From Owenweeksia sp965229445 (GTDB lineage Bacteria > Bacteroidota > Bacteroidia > Flavobacteriales > Schleiferiaceae), in NCBI GenBank assembly GCA_965229445.1, contig OZ245876.1:1116001-1180000 (forward strand): a DNA stretch of 64,000 nucleotides, written 5' to 3'. A program made the position numbers and the translations under genes. Shown here piece by piece: positions 9,633-17,522 of this stretch. How positions within the stretch are numbered: the stretch's first letter is position 1; the number at the start of each line of letters is the position of its first letter. The notes under the pieces are model-generated. The model made no database searches and had not been told where the DNA came from. It was given only the letters and a program-made list of their open reading frames with translations.

Positions 9633-10237
9633 CGGAGAAATTACATATCATTCCTCATAATCACGAAGTGTCTGTTGATGATAGAAGAATGCTGAATGGT
9701 CATAACTCACTTATCGTCTGGTTTGTGGGTCTCAGCGGATCAGGTAAGTCTACCTTGGCCAACGCTTTGGAAAAACGTCTTTATGAGACGGGCAGGTCTA
9801 CTTATATCCTGGATGGCGATAATATTCGCTCGGGTCTGAATAAGGATTTGGATTTCAGCGATGAATCGCGAAAAGAGAATATACGAAGAATAGGAGAAGT
9901 GGCAAAGTTGATGGTTGATGCTGGCCTGATTACTATTACTGCCTTTATATCTCCATTCAGGGAAGAACGTGATATGGTCAGGAATTTGGTAGGAAAGGAC
10001 AGATATCTGCTGGTATATGTTGATTGTCCTATAGAAGAATGCGAGAAAAGAGACGTAAAAGGACTTTATGCCAAGGCCAGAAGGGGAGAGATATCCAATT
10101 TTACCGGAATCAACTCACCCTTTGAAATACCGCAAAACCCTTTTGTTTCTGTAAAATCAGCCGAGCTGAGTATTGAAGAAGCAACAGATATTATATTTAA
10201 TAAAATAGAACCACTACTTAAACTCTCCAAACAATGA
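9629..10237 (+). CDS. cysC: Adenylylsulfate (APS) kinase
   Basis: This 202-residue protein has an APS kinase domain: P-loop GLSGSGKSTLAN (about residues 34-45), DGDNIRSGLN, the ENIRRIGEVAKL helix and the SPFREERD segment. It phosphorylates APS at the 3'-hydroxyl with ATP to give PAPS, the sulfate donor for sulfotransferases. The start codon overlaps the permease stop (ATGA), and its stop overlaps the cysD start in the same way, so all three are translationally coupled. It is a stand-alone kinase, not fused to CysN. No PAPS reductase (cysH) lies nearby, which points to sulfation and not to cysteine synthesis as the use of its product. Confidence 0.95.
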   Translation: MTEKLHIIPHNHEVSVDDRRMLNGHNSLIVWFVGLSGSGKSTLANALEKRLYETGRSTYILDGDNIRSGLNKDLDFSDESRKENIRRIGEVAKLMVDAGLITITAFISPFREERDMVRNLVGKDRYLLVYVDCPIEECEKRDVKGLYAKARRGEISNFTGINSPFEIPQNPFVSVKSAELSIEEATDIIFNKIEPLLKLSKQ

Positions 10238-11136
10238 GATATACTCTAACTCACTTAAAAGAACTAGAGTCGGAAGCCATTTACGTGATGCGCGAGGTGT
10301 ATGCCCAATTTGAAAATCCAGCCATACTTTTTTCAGGTGGTAAGGATTCTATTGTTTTAGTTCATCTGGCTAAGAAAGCTTTCTGGCCTGCCAAGATTCC
10401 ATTTCCCTTGGTACATATTGACACCGGACATAACTTCCCGGAAACGATGCAGTTCAGAGATGATCTGATTAAATCTTTGGGAGTTAAGCTGGTTGTAGGT
10501 AGCGTTCAAACATCCATTGATGATGGGCGAGTGCGTGAAGAAACTGGTAAAAATGCCAGTAGAAATGCGCTTCAGACCACAACTTTGTTAGACACCATTG
10601 AATCAAACGGCTTTGATGCTGCCATGGGAGGTGCTCGTCGGGATGAGGAGAAAGCGCGTGCCAAAGAAAGATTCTTTTCCCACCGTGATGACTTTGGTCA
10701 ATGGGATCCAAAAAATCAACGTCCCGAGTTGTGGAACCTGTTCAACGGACGGAAGAATGAAGGAGAGCACTTTAGAGTTTTCCCTATCAGTAACTGGACA
10801 GAAATGGATGTTTGGCAGTATATTCTTCATGAAAATATTGCTATTCCTTCTCTTTACATCGCACACGAACGTGAGGTGATTTGGAGAAACAATACTTGGT
10901 TACCAGTTTCAGAGCACATCACGCTGGCAGAAGGTGAGGAGCCTGTAAAAAAGCAAGTTCGCTTTCGAACCCTGGGTGATATAACCATTACCGGTGGAAT
11001 TGAATCTGACGCCGATACACTGGCGAAGATTGTAGAGGAAGTGGCTGCTGCTCGCCATACCGAACGGGGCAACCGCGCAGATGATAAACGCAGTGAAACA
11101 TCGATGGAAGACCGTAAAAAGCAAGGATACTTCTAG
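10234..11136 (+). CDS. cysD: Sulfate adenylyltransferase subunit 2 (ATP sulfurylase small subunit)
   Basis: At 300 residues it has the normal CysD length and the PP-loop FSGGKDSIVLVHLA near residue 33. Conserved stretches typical of CysD include IDTGHNFPETMQFRD, GGARRDEEKARAKER, NWTEMDVWQYI and the C-terminal EERKKQGYF-like end. With CysN it forms APS from sulfate and ATP in the cytosol. It begins inside the last codon of cysC (ATGA) and is followed by a 93-bp gap before cysN, which is longer than the overlaps elsewhere in this module. Confidence 0.96.
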   Translation: MRYTLTHLKELESEAIYVMREVYAQFENPAILFSGGKDSIVLVHLAKKAFWPAKIPFPLVHIDTGHNFPETMQFRDDLIKSLGVKLVVGSVQTSIDDGRVREETGKNASRNALQTTTLLDTIESNGFDAAMGGARRDEEKARAKERFFSHRDDFGQWDPKNQRPELWNLFNGRKNEGEHFRVFPISNWTEMDVWQYILHENIAIPSLYIAHEREVIWRNNTWLPVSEHITLAEGEEPVKKQVRFRTLGDITITGGIESDADTLAKIVEEVAAARHTERGNRADDKRSETSMEDRKKQGYF

Positions 11137-11229
11137 GATAAAACTAAGGTATGGCTCAATGGAGCTGTGAACCTGAACCCTGTCCTCTATTATAATACTT
11201 GATACAACTTACAAAATACAATACACGAA

Positions 11230-12501
11230 ATGTCACCTAAAACTAACTCTTATCTCGATATGCAACTGCTGCGCTTTACCACTGCTGGTAGCGTGGATGA
11301 TGGAAAAAGTACTTTGATTGGAAGGTTGCTATATGATTCGAAATCAATATTTGAAGATCAGATAGATGCTGTGGAAGTTAGTAGCAATAAGCGCGGCCTG
11401 GAGCATGTTGACCTATCTCTTCTTACTGATGGTTTGAAAGATGAACGTGAGCAGGGAATCACCATTGATGTCGCCTATCGCTACTTTGCTACCCCCAAAA
11501 GAAAATTCATTATTGCGGACACTCCTGGTCATATTCAGTATACCAGAAACATGGTTACCGGAGCTTCAACGGCCAACCTCGCGCTTATTTTGGTAGATGT
11601 CAGGCACGGTGTAATTGAGCAAACGTGTCGGCACTCCTTCATAGCGTCTTTACTACAGATTCCACACATTATTGTTTGTATTAACAAGATGGATCTGGCT
11701 GATTATAGTGAGGAGGCTTATGATAAGGTTGTAGAGCAATATGAAGATTTTGCTGCTAAACTTGATGTAAAAGATATTCGCTTTATTCCTATTAGCGCTC
11801 TTCATGGTGATAATGTGGTGAATCGATCTGAAAAGATGGATTGGTATAAAGGAGAAACTCTGCTTCACACCTTGGAAACTATTCATATTGGAAGTGATGA
11901 AAATCATATCGATTGTCGTTTCCCGGTACAAACTGTCATTCGTCCGCATTCTGATGAATACCATGATTATCGTGGCTATGCAGGTCGTGTGGCCGGAGGT
12001 ATTTACAAACCTGGGGATGATGTAATTGTATTGCCGTCGGGCTTTACCAGCAAAATAAAATCTTTGGATACTCTGGAGGGGCCATTGCCAGAAGCATACC
12101 CGCCAATGTCAGTAACCATGACATTGGAGGATGATATTGATGTCAGTCGTGGTGATATGATCGTGCGGGTAAATAATCAACCGAGAATAGCTCAAGATAT
12201 AGATGTTATGTTGTGCTGGCTAAACCAGGATAGTCCAATGCCTCGTTCCAAGTACATCATCAGACATACCTCCAATGAAGCGAGGTGTATGATAAAGGAA
12301 ATACTCTATCGCGTAGACATCAACACTCTACACAGGATTGAAGATGATAAAAACATATCGGGAAATGATATTGCCAGGGTGAGGCTGCGCACTACAAAAC
12401 CTTTGTTGGTTGATGAGTACGATCAGAATAGAAATACTGGAAGCATCATTTTGGTGGACGAAACAACCAATGAAACAGTTGCGGCGGGGATGATTATTTA
12501 G
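11230..12501 (+). CDS. cysN: Sulfate adenylyltransferase subunit 1 (GTPase)
   Basis: This is a 423-residue translation-factor-like GTPase: G1 AGSVDDGKSTLIGRLLYD near residues 17-34, the DEREQGITIDVAYRYF switch, G3 DTPGHIQYTRNM and G4 NKMD. Beta-barrel domains follow, as in CysN. GTP hydrolysis drives APS synthesis by CysD. Its length fits a CysN without a fused APS kinase, consistent with the separate cysC upstream. A hairpin just after the stop (12524-12549) may end this transcript. The products of these genes should feed the two sulfotransferases further into the locus. Confidence 0.95.
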   Translation: MSPKTNSYLDMQLLRFTTAGSVDDGKSTLIGRLLYDSKSIFEDQIDAVEVSSNKRGLEHVDLSLLTDGLKDEREQGITIDVAYRYFATPKRKFIIADTPGHIQYTRNMVTGASTANLALILVDVRHGVIEQTCRHSFIASLLQIPHIIVCINKMDLADYSEEAYDKVVEQYEDFAAKLDVKDIRFIPISALHGDNVVNRSEKMDWYKGETLLHTLETIHIGSDENHIDCRFPVQTVIRPHSDEYHDYRGYAGRVAGGIYKPGDDVIVLPSGFTSKIKSLDTLEGPLPEAYPPMSVTMTLEDDIDVSRGDMIVRVNNQPRIAQDIDVMLCWLNQDSPMPRSKYIIRHTSNEARCMIKEILYRVDINTLHRIEDDKNISGNDIARVRLRTTKPLLVDEYDQNRNTGSIILVDETTNETVAAGMII

Positions 12502-12523
12502 ATTTATATTAAGTATTAAGTAT

Positions 12524-12549
12524 GGTGTCCGCTATACGTAGGCGGCACC
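12524..12549 (+). terminator. Hairpin downstream of cysN, possible terminator
   Basis: GGTGTCCGC and GCGGCACC form an eight-pair GC-rich stem with one bulged T and a 9-nt loop, starting 22 bp after the cysN stop. It is followed only by TTT, so intrinsic termination is plausible but not certain. Confidence 0.45.
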
Positions 12550-12693
12550 TTTGAAGTTTGGCATTATTGATATAGTCATAGAACCCAATACATAATACAA
12601 GCTACCCATTACATTCCTACTACCTGTTAACAACTCTCCCAAAATTGTAAAAATCTTATTGTGGGAATAATCTGCTAGGAGGAGCTAAGCGGC

Positions 12694-12701
12694 TATATTT
12701 G
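12694..12701 (+). promoter_or_regulatory. Candidate -7 box for the wza-wzc operon
   Basis: TATATTTG matches TAnnTTTG and ends 23 bp before the ATG of the Wza-like gene, after the putative terminator of the sulfate module. The nearest upstream TTG is at 12659-12661, too far for the usual spacing, so only the -7 half is supported. Confidence 0.42.
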
Positions 12702-12724
12702 GCGCTTAATTTAACCACTCCTCT

Positions 12725-13519
12725 ATGAAGCGATTGCTTCTGTTTTCCCTCTTGGGTCTGCTGGCCTTCTCGTGTGTTTCTCCAGAGAAGCTAACCTATC
12801 TACAAATAGGTGAGGAAAATCAGTCAGACTCGCTCTTTTATGCTTTAAATCGAAGCAAATATAATGTTCAACCTAATGATATTTTAAGCATTACGGTTAG
12901 GTCATATGATTCTAAAACTTCCGAATTATTTAATACTACTTCTTCCTCTGCAAATCTAAATGCAGCTGCAGGAGACTTGCTGTTTTATTTAAATGGCTAC
13001 ACTGTAGATTTTGAGGGAAATATCGATATGCCGGTTCTTGGCGCTTTTAATGTAGCAGGAAAGAATGTTGATGAAATAAAGCTCTTGGTGCAAGCGGAGT
13101 TGAACAATTACTTCCAAGATAATACGGTATTTGTAAATGTTCAACTGGCTGGTGTGCGTTATTCAGTGGTTGGAGACGTTTTAAACCCAGGCAAATATGT
13201 GATTTATCAGAATCAAGTGAATATTTTTGAAGCTTTAGCGGTAGCAGGTGATATAACCATAGTTGGTGACAGAAAAAAAATTCAGATTGTCCGTCAAGAA
13301 CAGGAAGGTGTAATTATTATTGATTTGGATCTGACAGATAGTAGTGTACTTTCAGATCCATATTTCTTTATTCAACCCAATGATATCATTAATGTAAAAC
13401 CACTTAATGTAAAATCTCTGGGTATAGGAACTACTGGATTCCAAACTATCGCTTCTGTTCTAGGGGTGTTAGCATCTACAGCTACACTAATTATAGCTAT
13501 TGAAAGTATATCGAAATAA
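12725..13519 (+). CDS. wza: Wza-like polysaccharide export lipoprotein
   Basis: This is a 264-residue lipoprotein precursor with a lipobox ending AFSC at Cys17. The poly-export domain follows (NVQPNDILSITVRS near residue 47, then FEGNIDMPVLGAFNVAG), and then an SLBB-like stretch (YSVVGDVLNPGKYVIYQN). The last ~30 residues are hydrophobic, as in short Bacteroidota Wza proteins where the end forms or anchors the outer-membrane pore. In the Wzy-dependent pathway Wza is the outer-membrane exit channel and docks on Wzc. The wzc gene begins one base after its stop, which fits this pairing. It is shorter than E. coli Wza (about 380 residues), as is normal in this phylum. Confidence 0.9.
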   Translation: MKRLLLFSLLGLLAFSCVSPEKLTYLQIGEENQSDSLFYALNRSKYNVQPNDILSITVRSYDSKTSELFNTTSSSANLNAAAGDLLFYLNGYTVDFEGNIDMPVLGAFNVAGKNVDEIKLLVQAELNNYFQDNTVFVNVQLAGVRYSVVGDVLNPGKYVIYQNQVNIFEALAVAGDITIVGDRKKIQIVRQEQEGVIIIDLDLTDSSVLSDPYFFIQPNDIINVKPLNVKSLGIGTTGFQTIASVLGVLASTATLIIAIESISK

Positions 13520-13520
13520 G

Positions 13521-15989
13521 ATGTCACAAAACCAAAGTAACGAGCCGCTTTTTTTAGATCAAGAAGAAGACGGTATTGATTTTAAGGCAGTAGTCTATAA
13601 ATTAATAGGTGCTTGGCCACTACTTCTTAGCGGTATAGTTGTGGCTTTAATCATAGCTTTTTTGGTAAACCGATATACGCAAAGAGCTTATGATGTTGAA
13701 ACTGTCCTCCTTATTAAATCTGATGGGCAGAGCAGCGGGGGGATAGAGGGTTTGATGACGGCCATTGGCTATTATAATCCCAGACTCAATTTTGAGAATG
13801 AATTGGTGGTTCTAAAGTCTAAGAAGCTGACAGAACGGACTATTAAATCATTGGATTTTGAGGTTTCTTATTTCAGTGAAGGTCGGCTTAAGTCATCGGA
13901 AATTTATCCAATGCCGGATTTTGTGGTTGAATTCGATCCGAAGCATCCGCAAATGGCAGGAGTTGATTTTAACGTGGAAATCATTGATCATAACTATTTT
14001 AAACTAATTACTCCTGTTAGCTCTGGATCTATTTACCATTATGATTCCATTGCAGTTCTATCTTCTAATCAATTAAGTTATGAGCAAATTGAGAAAGAGG
14101 TGGCATTTGGTGAGTGGATTGAAAGCGATCGATTTCGATTCAAGCTGGTATTAACTAAAGGTGTGCATTCTGGTGACTTTAATGGCACGAAGTACCGATT
14201 CAGGTTTAATACTTATGAGCAATTAGCCGATAATTACCGTTCTGCAATTTCTGTCGAGCCGACCGCTGAAGGGAGTTCTGCGGTTAATATTAGAATAACC
14301 AGTACCACACCTATCAAAGCCCAAACCTTCCTCGATGAATATGGTGAACAGTATTTGTCACTAGGATTAGAGACCAAGAATGAATTCGCAGAAAAAACAT
14401 TGGATTTCATTAGCCGACAACTGATGGAAATCGAGGATTCACTCGACATGGTAGAAGGAATATTACAAAAATTTCGGACGGAAAATAAAATTGTAGATCT
14501 AAGTATTGAGGGTGAGGAAGTTTTTAATCGACTATATACTTTAGAAATGGAGCTTTCTAAACTCCAAACACAAGAAAGGTATTATGAGTATTTGGAGCAG
14601 TATTTAAAGAAGGATCGCGATTTGGATGCGATCGTAGCTCCTTCTGCTATGGGGGTTGAAGACCCCGTTCTAGTGGAAATGATTTCACGTTTAACAGAAT
14701 TATACGTTCAAAGAAGAACCATGGCTTCTGGGTTATTAGACAAAAACCCTCGAGCCCAGGATCTTGATTCACAGATTAGCTCCGCTCGGGAGGTGTTGGA
14801 AGAGTCCATCAAAAATTTACGTGAAAGTGCTTCAATTGCCACTTCCCAAATGAATACGCAAATCGCTGGTTTGGAAGAAGAAATCACGTCGTTCCCAAGA
14901 ACAGAAAGAGAACTCCTAAATATTCGTAGGAAGTTTGAATTGAATGAGAACCTCTATATATTTCTAATGCAAAAAAAGGCTGAAACTGGGATCGCTATGG
15001 CCTCCAATACTGCTGACAACCGCATTATTGACGAAGCTGTTATTTCCGATAATCCAGTAAAACCCAATACAAATCGTAACTACACACTTGCGCTGGTACT
15101 CGGAGCTCTCCTTCCGGCGGGTTTGTTGTTTGGCCGCGAATTCTTCGATAATAAGGTGAGAACCAGACAAGATGTTGAGCGACTTACAAGAATTCCGATT
15201 GCCGGTATGATCGGTCATTCTGACAAATCTACCAACTTGGTGTTGGTTCAGCATCCAAAATCTGGCCTTGCGGAATCTTTTAGAGCTTTAAGAGCCAATC
15301 TTAGTTTTTTAGAACGAGGGGACCATTCAATTCAAACAATGATGGTAACATCCTCTATCGGTGGTGAAGGAAAAACCTTTAATTCGATTAACTTATCATG
15401 TGCCTTGGCAACAGGTAAGAGAAAAACTGTATTGGTTGGAGTTGATCTTAGGAAGCCTAAAATTTATGCTGATTTTGACCTTGAGAATAATGTAGGAGTC
15501 TCTTCATATTTGTCGGGACATCATGATCTTGATGATGTAATTCAACCCACAAAAGTTGATTTTCTAGATCTTATTTCTGCAGGTCCTATTCCACCAAACC
15601 CCTCTGAGTTAATTATGAGTCAGCGATTTAGTGAGATGGTTGATAATTTACGTGAGAGATATGATTACGTGGTGTTGGATACACCTCCTTTGGGATTGGT
15701 GGCAGACTCTTATGAGGTGATGAAGCATATTGACTTTACCTTCTTTGTGGTGAGACAGGGCTATACTGAGAAAGGCCTCTTAGAATATATCAGCGATCGT
15801 CACCGTTCGGGTGCTATAAAGGATATTGCCATCATTATCAATGATTTCCAGGTTAATGCTGGATATGGTTATGGCTACGGCTATGGCTATGGCTATGGCT
15901 ACGGTTACGGTTACGGCTATGGTTACGGTTATGGCTATTTTGAAGAAGATTCAACTAAGAAGCCATTCTGGAAGAAGCTGTTCAGCTAA
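13521..15989 (+). CDS. wzc: Wzc-like polysaccharide co-polymerase and tyrosine autokinase with Gly-Tyr tail
   Basis: Start taken as the ATG at 13521, right after the wza stop; a TTG at 13500 would extend it into wza and is unlikely. The 822 residues contain a Wzz domain with membrane helices near residues 30-50 and 520-537, a long coiled-coil periplasmic region, and a C-terminal BY-kinase: Walker A GGEGKTF (~613), Walker A' VLVGVDLRKP (~637) and Walker B YVVLDTPP (~716). Residues 781-806 are 13 consecutive Gly-Tyr pairs, then FEEDSTKKPFWKKLFS. BY-kinases autophosphorylate a C-terminal tyrosine cluster to cycle oligomer assembly during export; this tail is an unusually regular version of it. 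It should act with Wza and Wzy in the inner membrane. Confidence 0.92.
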   Translation: MSQNQSNEPLFLDQEEDGIDFKAVVYKLIGAWPLLLSGIVVALIIAFLVNRYTQRAYDVETVLLIKSDGQSSGGIEGLMTAIGYYNPRLNFENELVVLKSKKLTERTIKSLDFEVSYFSEGRLKSSEIYPMPDFVVEFDPKHPQMAGVDFNVEIIDHNYFKLITPVSSGSIYHYDSIAVLSSNQLSYEQIEKEVAFGEWIESDRFRFKLVLTKGVHSGDFNGTKYRFRFNTYEQLADNYRSAISVEPTAEGSSAVNIRITSTTPIKAQTFLDEYGEQYLSLGLETKNEFAEKTLDFISRQLMEIEDSLDMVEGILQKFRTENKIVDLSIEGEEVFNRLYTLEMELSKLQTQERYYEYLEQYLKKDRDLDAIVAPSAMGVEDPVLVEMISRLTELYVQRRTMASGLLDKNPRAQDLDSQISSAREVLEESIKNLRESASIATSQMNTQIAGLEEEITSFPRTERELLNIRRKFELNENLYIFLMQKKAETGIAMASNTADNRIIDEAVISDNPVKPNTNRNYTLALVLGALLPAGLLFGREFFDNKVRTRQDVERLTRIPIAGMIGHSDKSTNLVLVQHPKSGLAESFRALRANLSFLERGDHSIQTMMVTSSIGGEGKTFNSINLSCALATGKRKTVLVGVDLRKPKIYADFDLENNVGVSSYLSGHHDLDDVIQPTKVDFLDLISAGPIPPNPSELIMSQRFSEMVDNLRERYDYVVLDTPPLGLVADSYEVMKHIDFTFFVVRQGYTEKGLLEYISDRHRSGAIKDIAIIINDFQVNAGYGYGYGYGYGYGYGYGYGYGYGYGYFEEDSTKKPFWKKLFS
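15861..15938 (+). repeat. 13 tandem hexanucleotides coding (Gly-Tyr)13 in Wzc
   Basis: The tract is thirteen units of GGNTAY (GGA, GGT or GGC followed by TAT or TAC). Synonymous positions vary, but every unit codes Gly-Tyr. Gain or loss of a unit would keep frame and alter the number of phosphorylatable tyrosines. The mixed third positions show it is not a freshly slipped homogeneous microsatellite. Confidence 0.95.
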
Positions 15990-15990
15990 G

Positions 15991-16011
15991 TTGAGTAGAT
16001 TTATTACTCAA
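15991..16011 (+). terminator. Hairpin just after wzc, weak terminator candidate
   Basis: TTGAGTA (15991-15997) and TACTCAA (16005-16011) form a perfect seven-pair stem with a 7-nt loop directly after the wzc stop. There is no strong U-run immediately behind it, so it may be an attenuator or may be fortuitous. Confidence 0.3.
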
Positions 16012-16063
16012 TCTTAAGGTTCTTTTATATTTTTGTCTCTAGATATTGTGAGGTTTGTCGCAT

Positions 16064-16081
16064 AAAATTCAATTGAATTTT
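16064..16081. promoter_or_regulatory. Perfect 18-bp palindrome in the upxY leader
   Basis: AAAATTCAATTGAATTTT is exactly self-complementary and lies about 100 bp before the antiterminator start. A TATTTTTG -7-like box at 16028-16035 would place it inside the transcribed leader. It could be an AT-rich hairpin with its own U-tract or an operator; function is inferred only from position. Confidence 0.35.
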
Positions 16082-16183
16082 TGTTAATAAGAATAACTTG
16101 TAATGACCATGAATAGTGTGATTTGCTCTAATCAAACCATATTTTTAACATTTATCAAACTGTAAAGCTGAACTACTCAAAAG

Positions 16184-16693
16184 TTGATTCCTAAAAATCA
16201 AAATACCTGGTACGCTCTGTATGTAAGGAGCCGATGCGAAAGAAAGGTAGCCAGTCGGTTGTCAGATATAGGGATTGAGTGCTATTGTCCTGTTCTTACA
16301 GAGCTGAAGCAATGGAGTGACAGGCTTAAAAAGGTTTCAAAACCTGTATTTAGCTCGTACGTATTTGTGCATATTAATTTATCCCTAAGACAGGAGGTGC
16401 TTAATACAACTGGAGTGGTAGGTTTTGTGAATTGGTTGAATAAGCCAGCAGAAATTAGGTCGGAAGAGATAGATGCTGTAAGGGAGTTTTTACAACAGTA
16501 TGACAATGTTGAAGTTTGTGCCTTTGATCGCTATACTGAAGGGGATAGGGTGCGAATTGGTTATGGTCCATTGAACGGTTCACAAGGAAGTGTGCTACGC
16601 CAGAAGAAGCATAAAGTGACCCTAAGAATAGAGCAGCTAGGTATGGATTTGATTGCTGAGTTGCCTAAGAGCCACCTGCAGCCAATTCTGTAG
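16184..16693 (+). CDS. UpxY-like NusG-family transcription antiterminator
   Basis: The 169 residues show a NusG N-terminal domain (WYALYVRSRCERKVASRL near residue 9, then KPVFSSYVFVHINL) and a KOW segment (GDRVRIGYGPLNGSQGSV, ~119-136). The start must be TTG at 16184: an in-frame stop lies 15 bp upstream and no usable ATG occurs before the conserved WYALYV. In Bacteroides, UpxY proteins bind RNA polymerase in the leader of their own capsule operon and prevent premature termination. Here the gene stands between the export genes and the large biosynthetic operon, suggesting it licenses transcription of the latter. No UpxZ inhibitor gene was seen. Confidence 0.85.
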   Translation: MIPKNQNTWYALYVRSRCERKVASRLSDIGIECYCPVLTELKQWSDRLKKVSKPVFSSYVFVHINLSLRQEVLNTTGVVGFVNWLNKPAEIRSEEIDAVREFLQQYDNVEVCAFDRYTEGDRVRIGYGPLNGSQGSVLRQKKHKVTLRIEQLGMDLIAELPKSHLQPIL

Positions 16694-16700
16694 GAATCGT

Positions 16701-16742
16701 AAGTCACTCATGGTTATTTAGTTACATGTATCCATGTGACTT
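16701..16742 (+). promoter_or_regulatory. Hairpin between upxY and the winged-helix gene
   Basis: AAGTCACTCATGG (16701-16713) pairs with CCATGTGACTT (16732-16742): eleven base pairs with a two-base bulge and an 18-nt loop. It starts 7 bp after the upxY stop in a 182-bp gap. A role as an attenuator acted on by UpxY is possible but unproven; a U-tract is lacking. Confidence 0.3.
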
Positions 16743-16875
16743 AAGAGGCGAAGCTGTGTTCAATTGGGTCCGTGAGCCTTCGGTGTCAAAAAGAGTTTGT
16801 CTCCATGGACTTTAGTATCTGTAAATAGTATTCTTAGTTAATCCAGCCTTTATGTTAATTCCTGTTTTATAGGTT

Positions 16876-17415
16876 TTGTTAGAAACGCTTATTTCATCTA
16901 AAACACGGTTAAAACTATTGTTGAAGTTTTTTCTGAACAGCAGAAGCAGAGCTTATTTAAGGAGTCTTGAGTCTGAGTTTGGAGAAAGTACTAATGCAAT
17001 ACGCCTTGAACTCAATAAGTTTGAAAAGGCAGGGATGATTAAATCAGAGTTTGTTGGTAATAAGAAGTATTACGATGCAAATACCGATCACCCTTTATTT
17101 AATGATTTGCACCAAATTGTTCTAAAATATATTGGTCTTGACCAGATAATGGATCATGTGGTGGGTAAAATTGGTGAGTTAGAATCTGTTCACTTAGTAG
17201 GAGATTATGCCAGGGGTGTAGATACTGGTATCATAGATCTGGTATTTGTTGGTGAAGATATTGACCGAGGTTATTTGAGTAAATTAAGTGCTAGGGCGGA
17301 AAAGATGATTGCCCGTAAAATTCGTTACCTGGTTTATTCTGGAAATAGAGAAATGCAAACAGGCTATCCAAAATTGGAACCAGAAACTTCCTTAGTTCTT
17401 TGGAAGCAGGAATAG
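16876..17415 (+). CDS. Winged-helix regulator with nucleotidyltransferase-like C-terminal half
   Basis: A 179-residue protein starting with TTG at 16876; an in-frame TAG ends just four bases upstream (16870-16872) and the first internal Met is at the end of the helix-turn-helix. Residues ~1-70 look like an ArsR-type winged helix (LRSLESEFGESTNAIRLELN as the recognition region). Residues ~95-165 resemble a minimal nucleotidyltransferase fold (VHLVGDYARGVDTGIIDLVFVG), where a GDYA/GS-type turn is followed by acidic DLV. Proteins of this build recur beside UpxY and sugar-dehydrogenase genes in Bacteroidota glycan loci, so a local transcriptional role is likely. Catalytic activity of the second half is doubtful; no function has been recognised for it. 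Confidence 0.65.
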   Translation: MLETLISSKTRLKLLLKFFLNSRSRAYLRSLESEFGESTNAIRLELNKFEKAGMIKSEFVGNKKYYDANTDHPLFNDLHQIVLKYIGLDQIMDHVVGKIGELESVHLVGDYARGVDTGIIDLVFVGEDIDRGYLSKLSARAEKMIARKIRYLVYSGNREMQTGYPKLEPETSLVLWKQE

Positions 17416-17522
17416 TAATCAAATGAAATCTAGTTTAGGAATTGGCCCCAAAAAGCTGAGCCCTTATCATCCTTGAGAGTATATCAAGTGATATTCAACC
17501 GGTTGTAAATCTTATCAATAAT

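Noticed and set aside
10484..11124. Antisense frames over cysD
   Set aside because: They lie wholly within a well-conserved gene and show no domain.
13500..13520. TTG start for wzc inside wza
   Set aside because: The ATG at 13521 directly follows the wza stop and gives the usual N-terminus.
15861..15938. CRISPR or satellite array
   Set aside because: The repeat is in frame within a kinase gene, codes Gly-Tyr throughout and has no spacers.
15826..16017. Frame with Met-Ala and Thr-Val repeats at the end of wzc
   Set aside because: It is the Gly-Tyr repeat read in another frame.
16694..17522. JUMPStart/ops element for RfaH
   Set aside because: No GGCGGTAG-type sequence was seen; the antiterminator is UpxY-like, which does not use that element as far as known.
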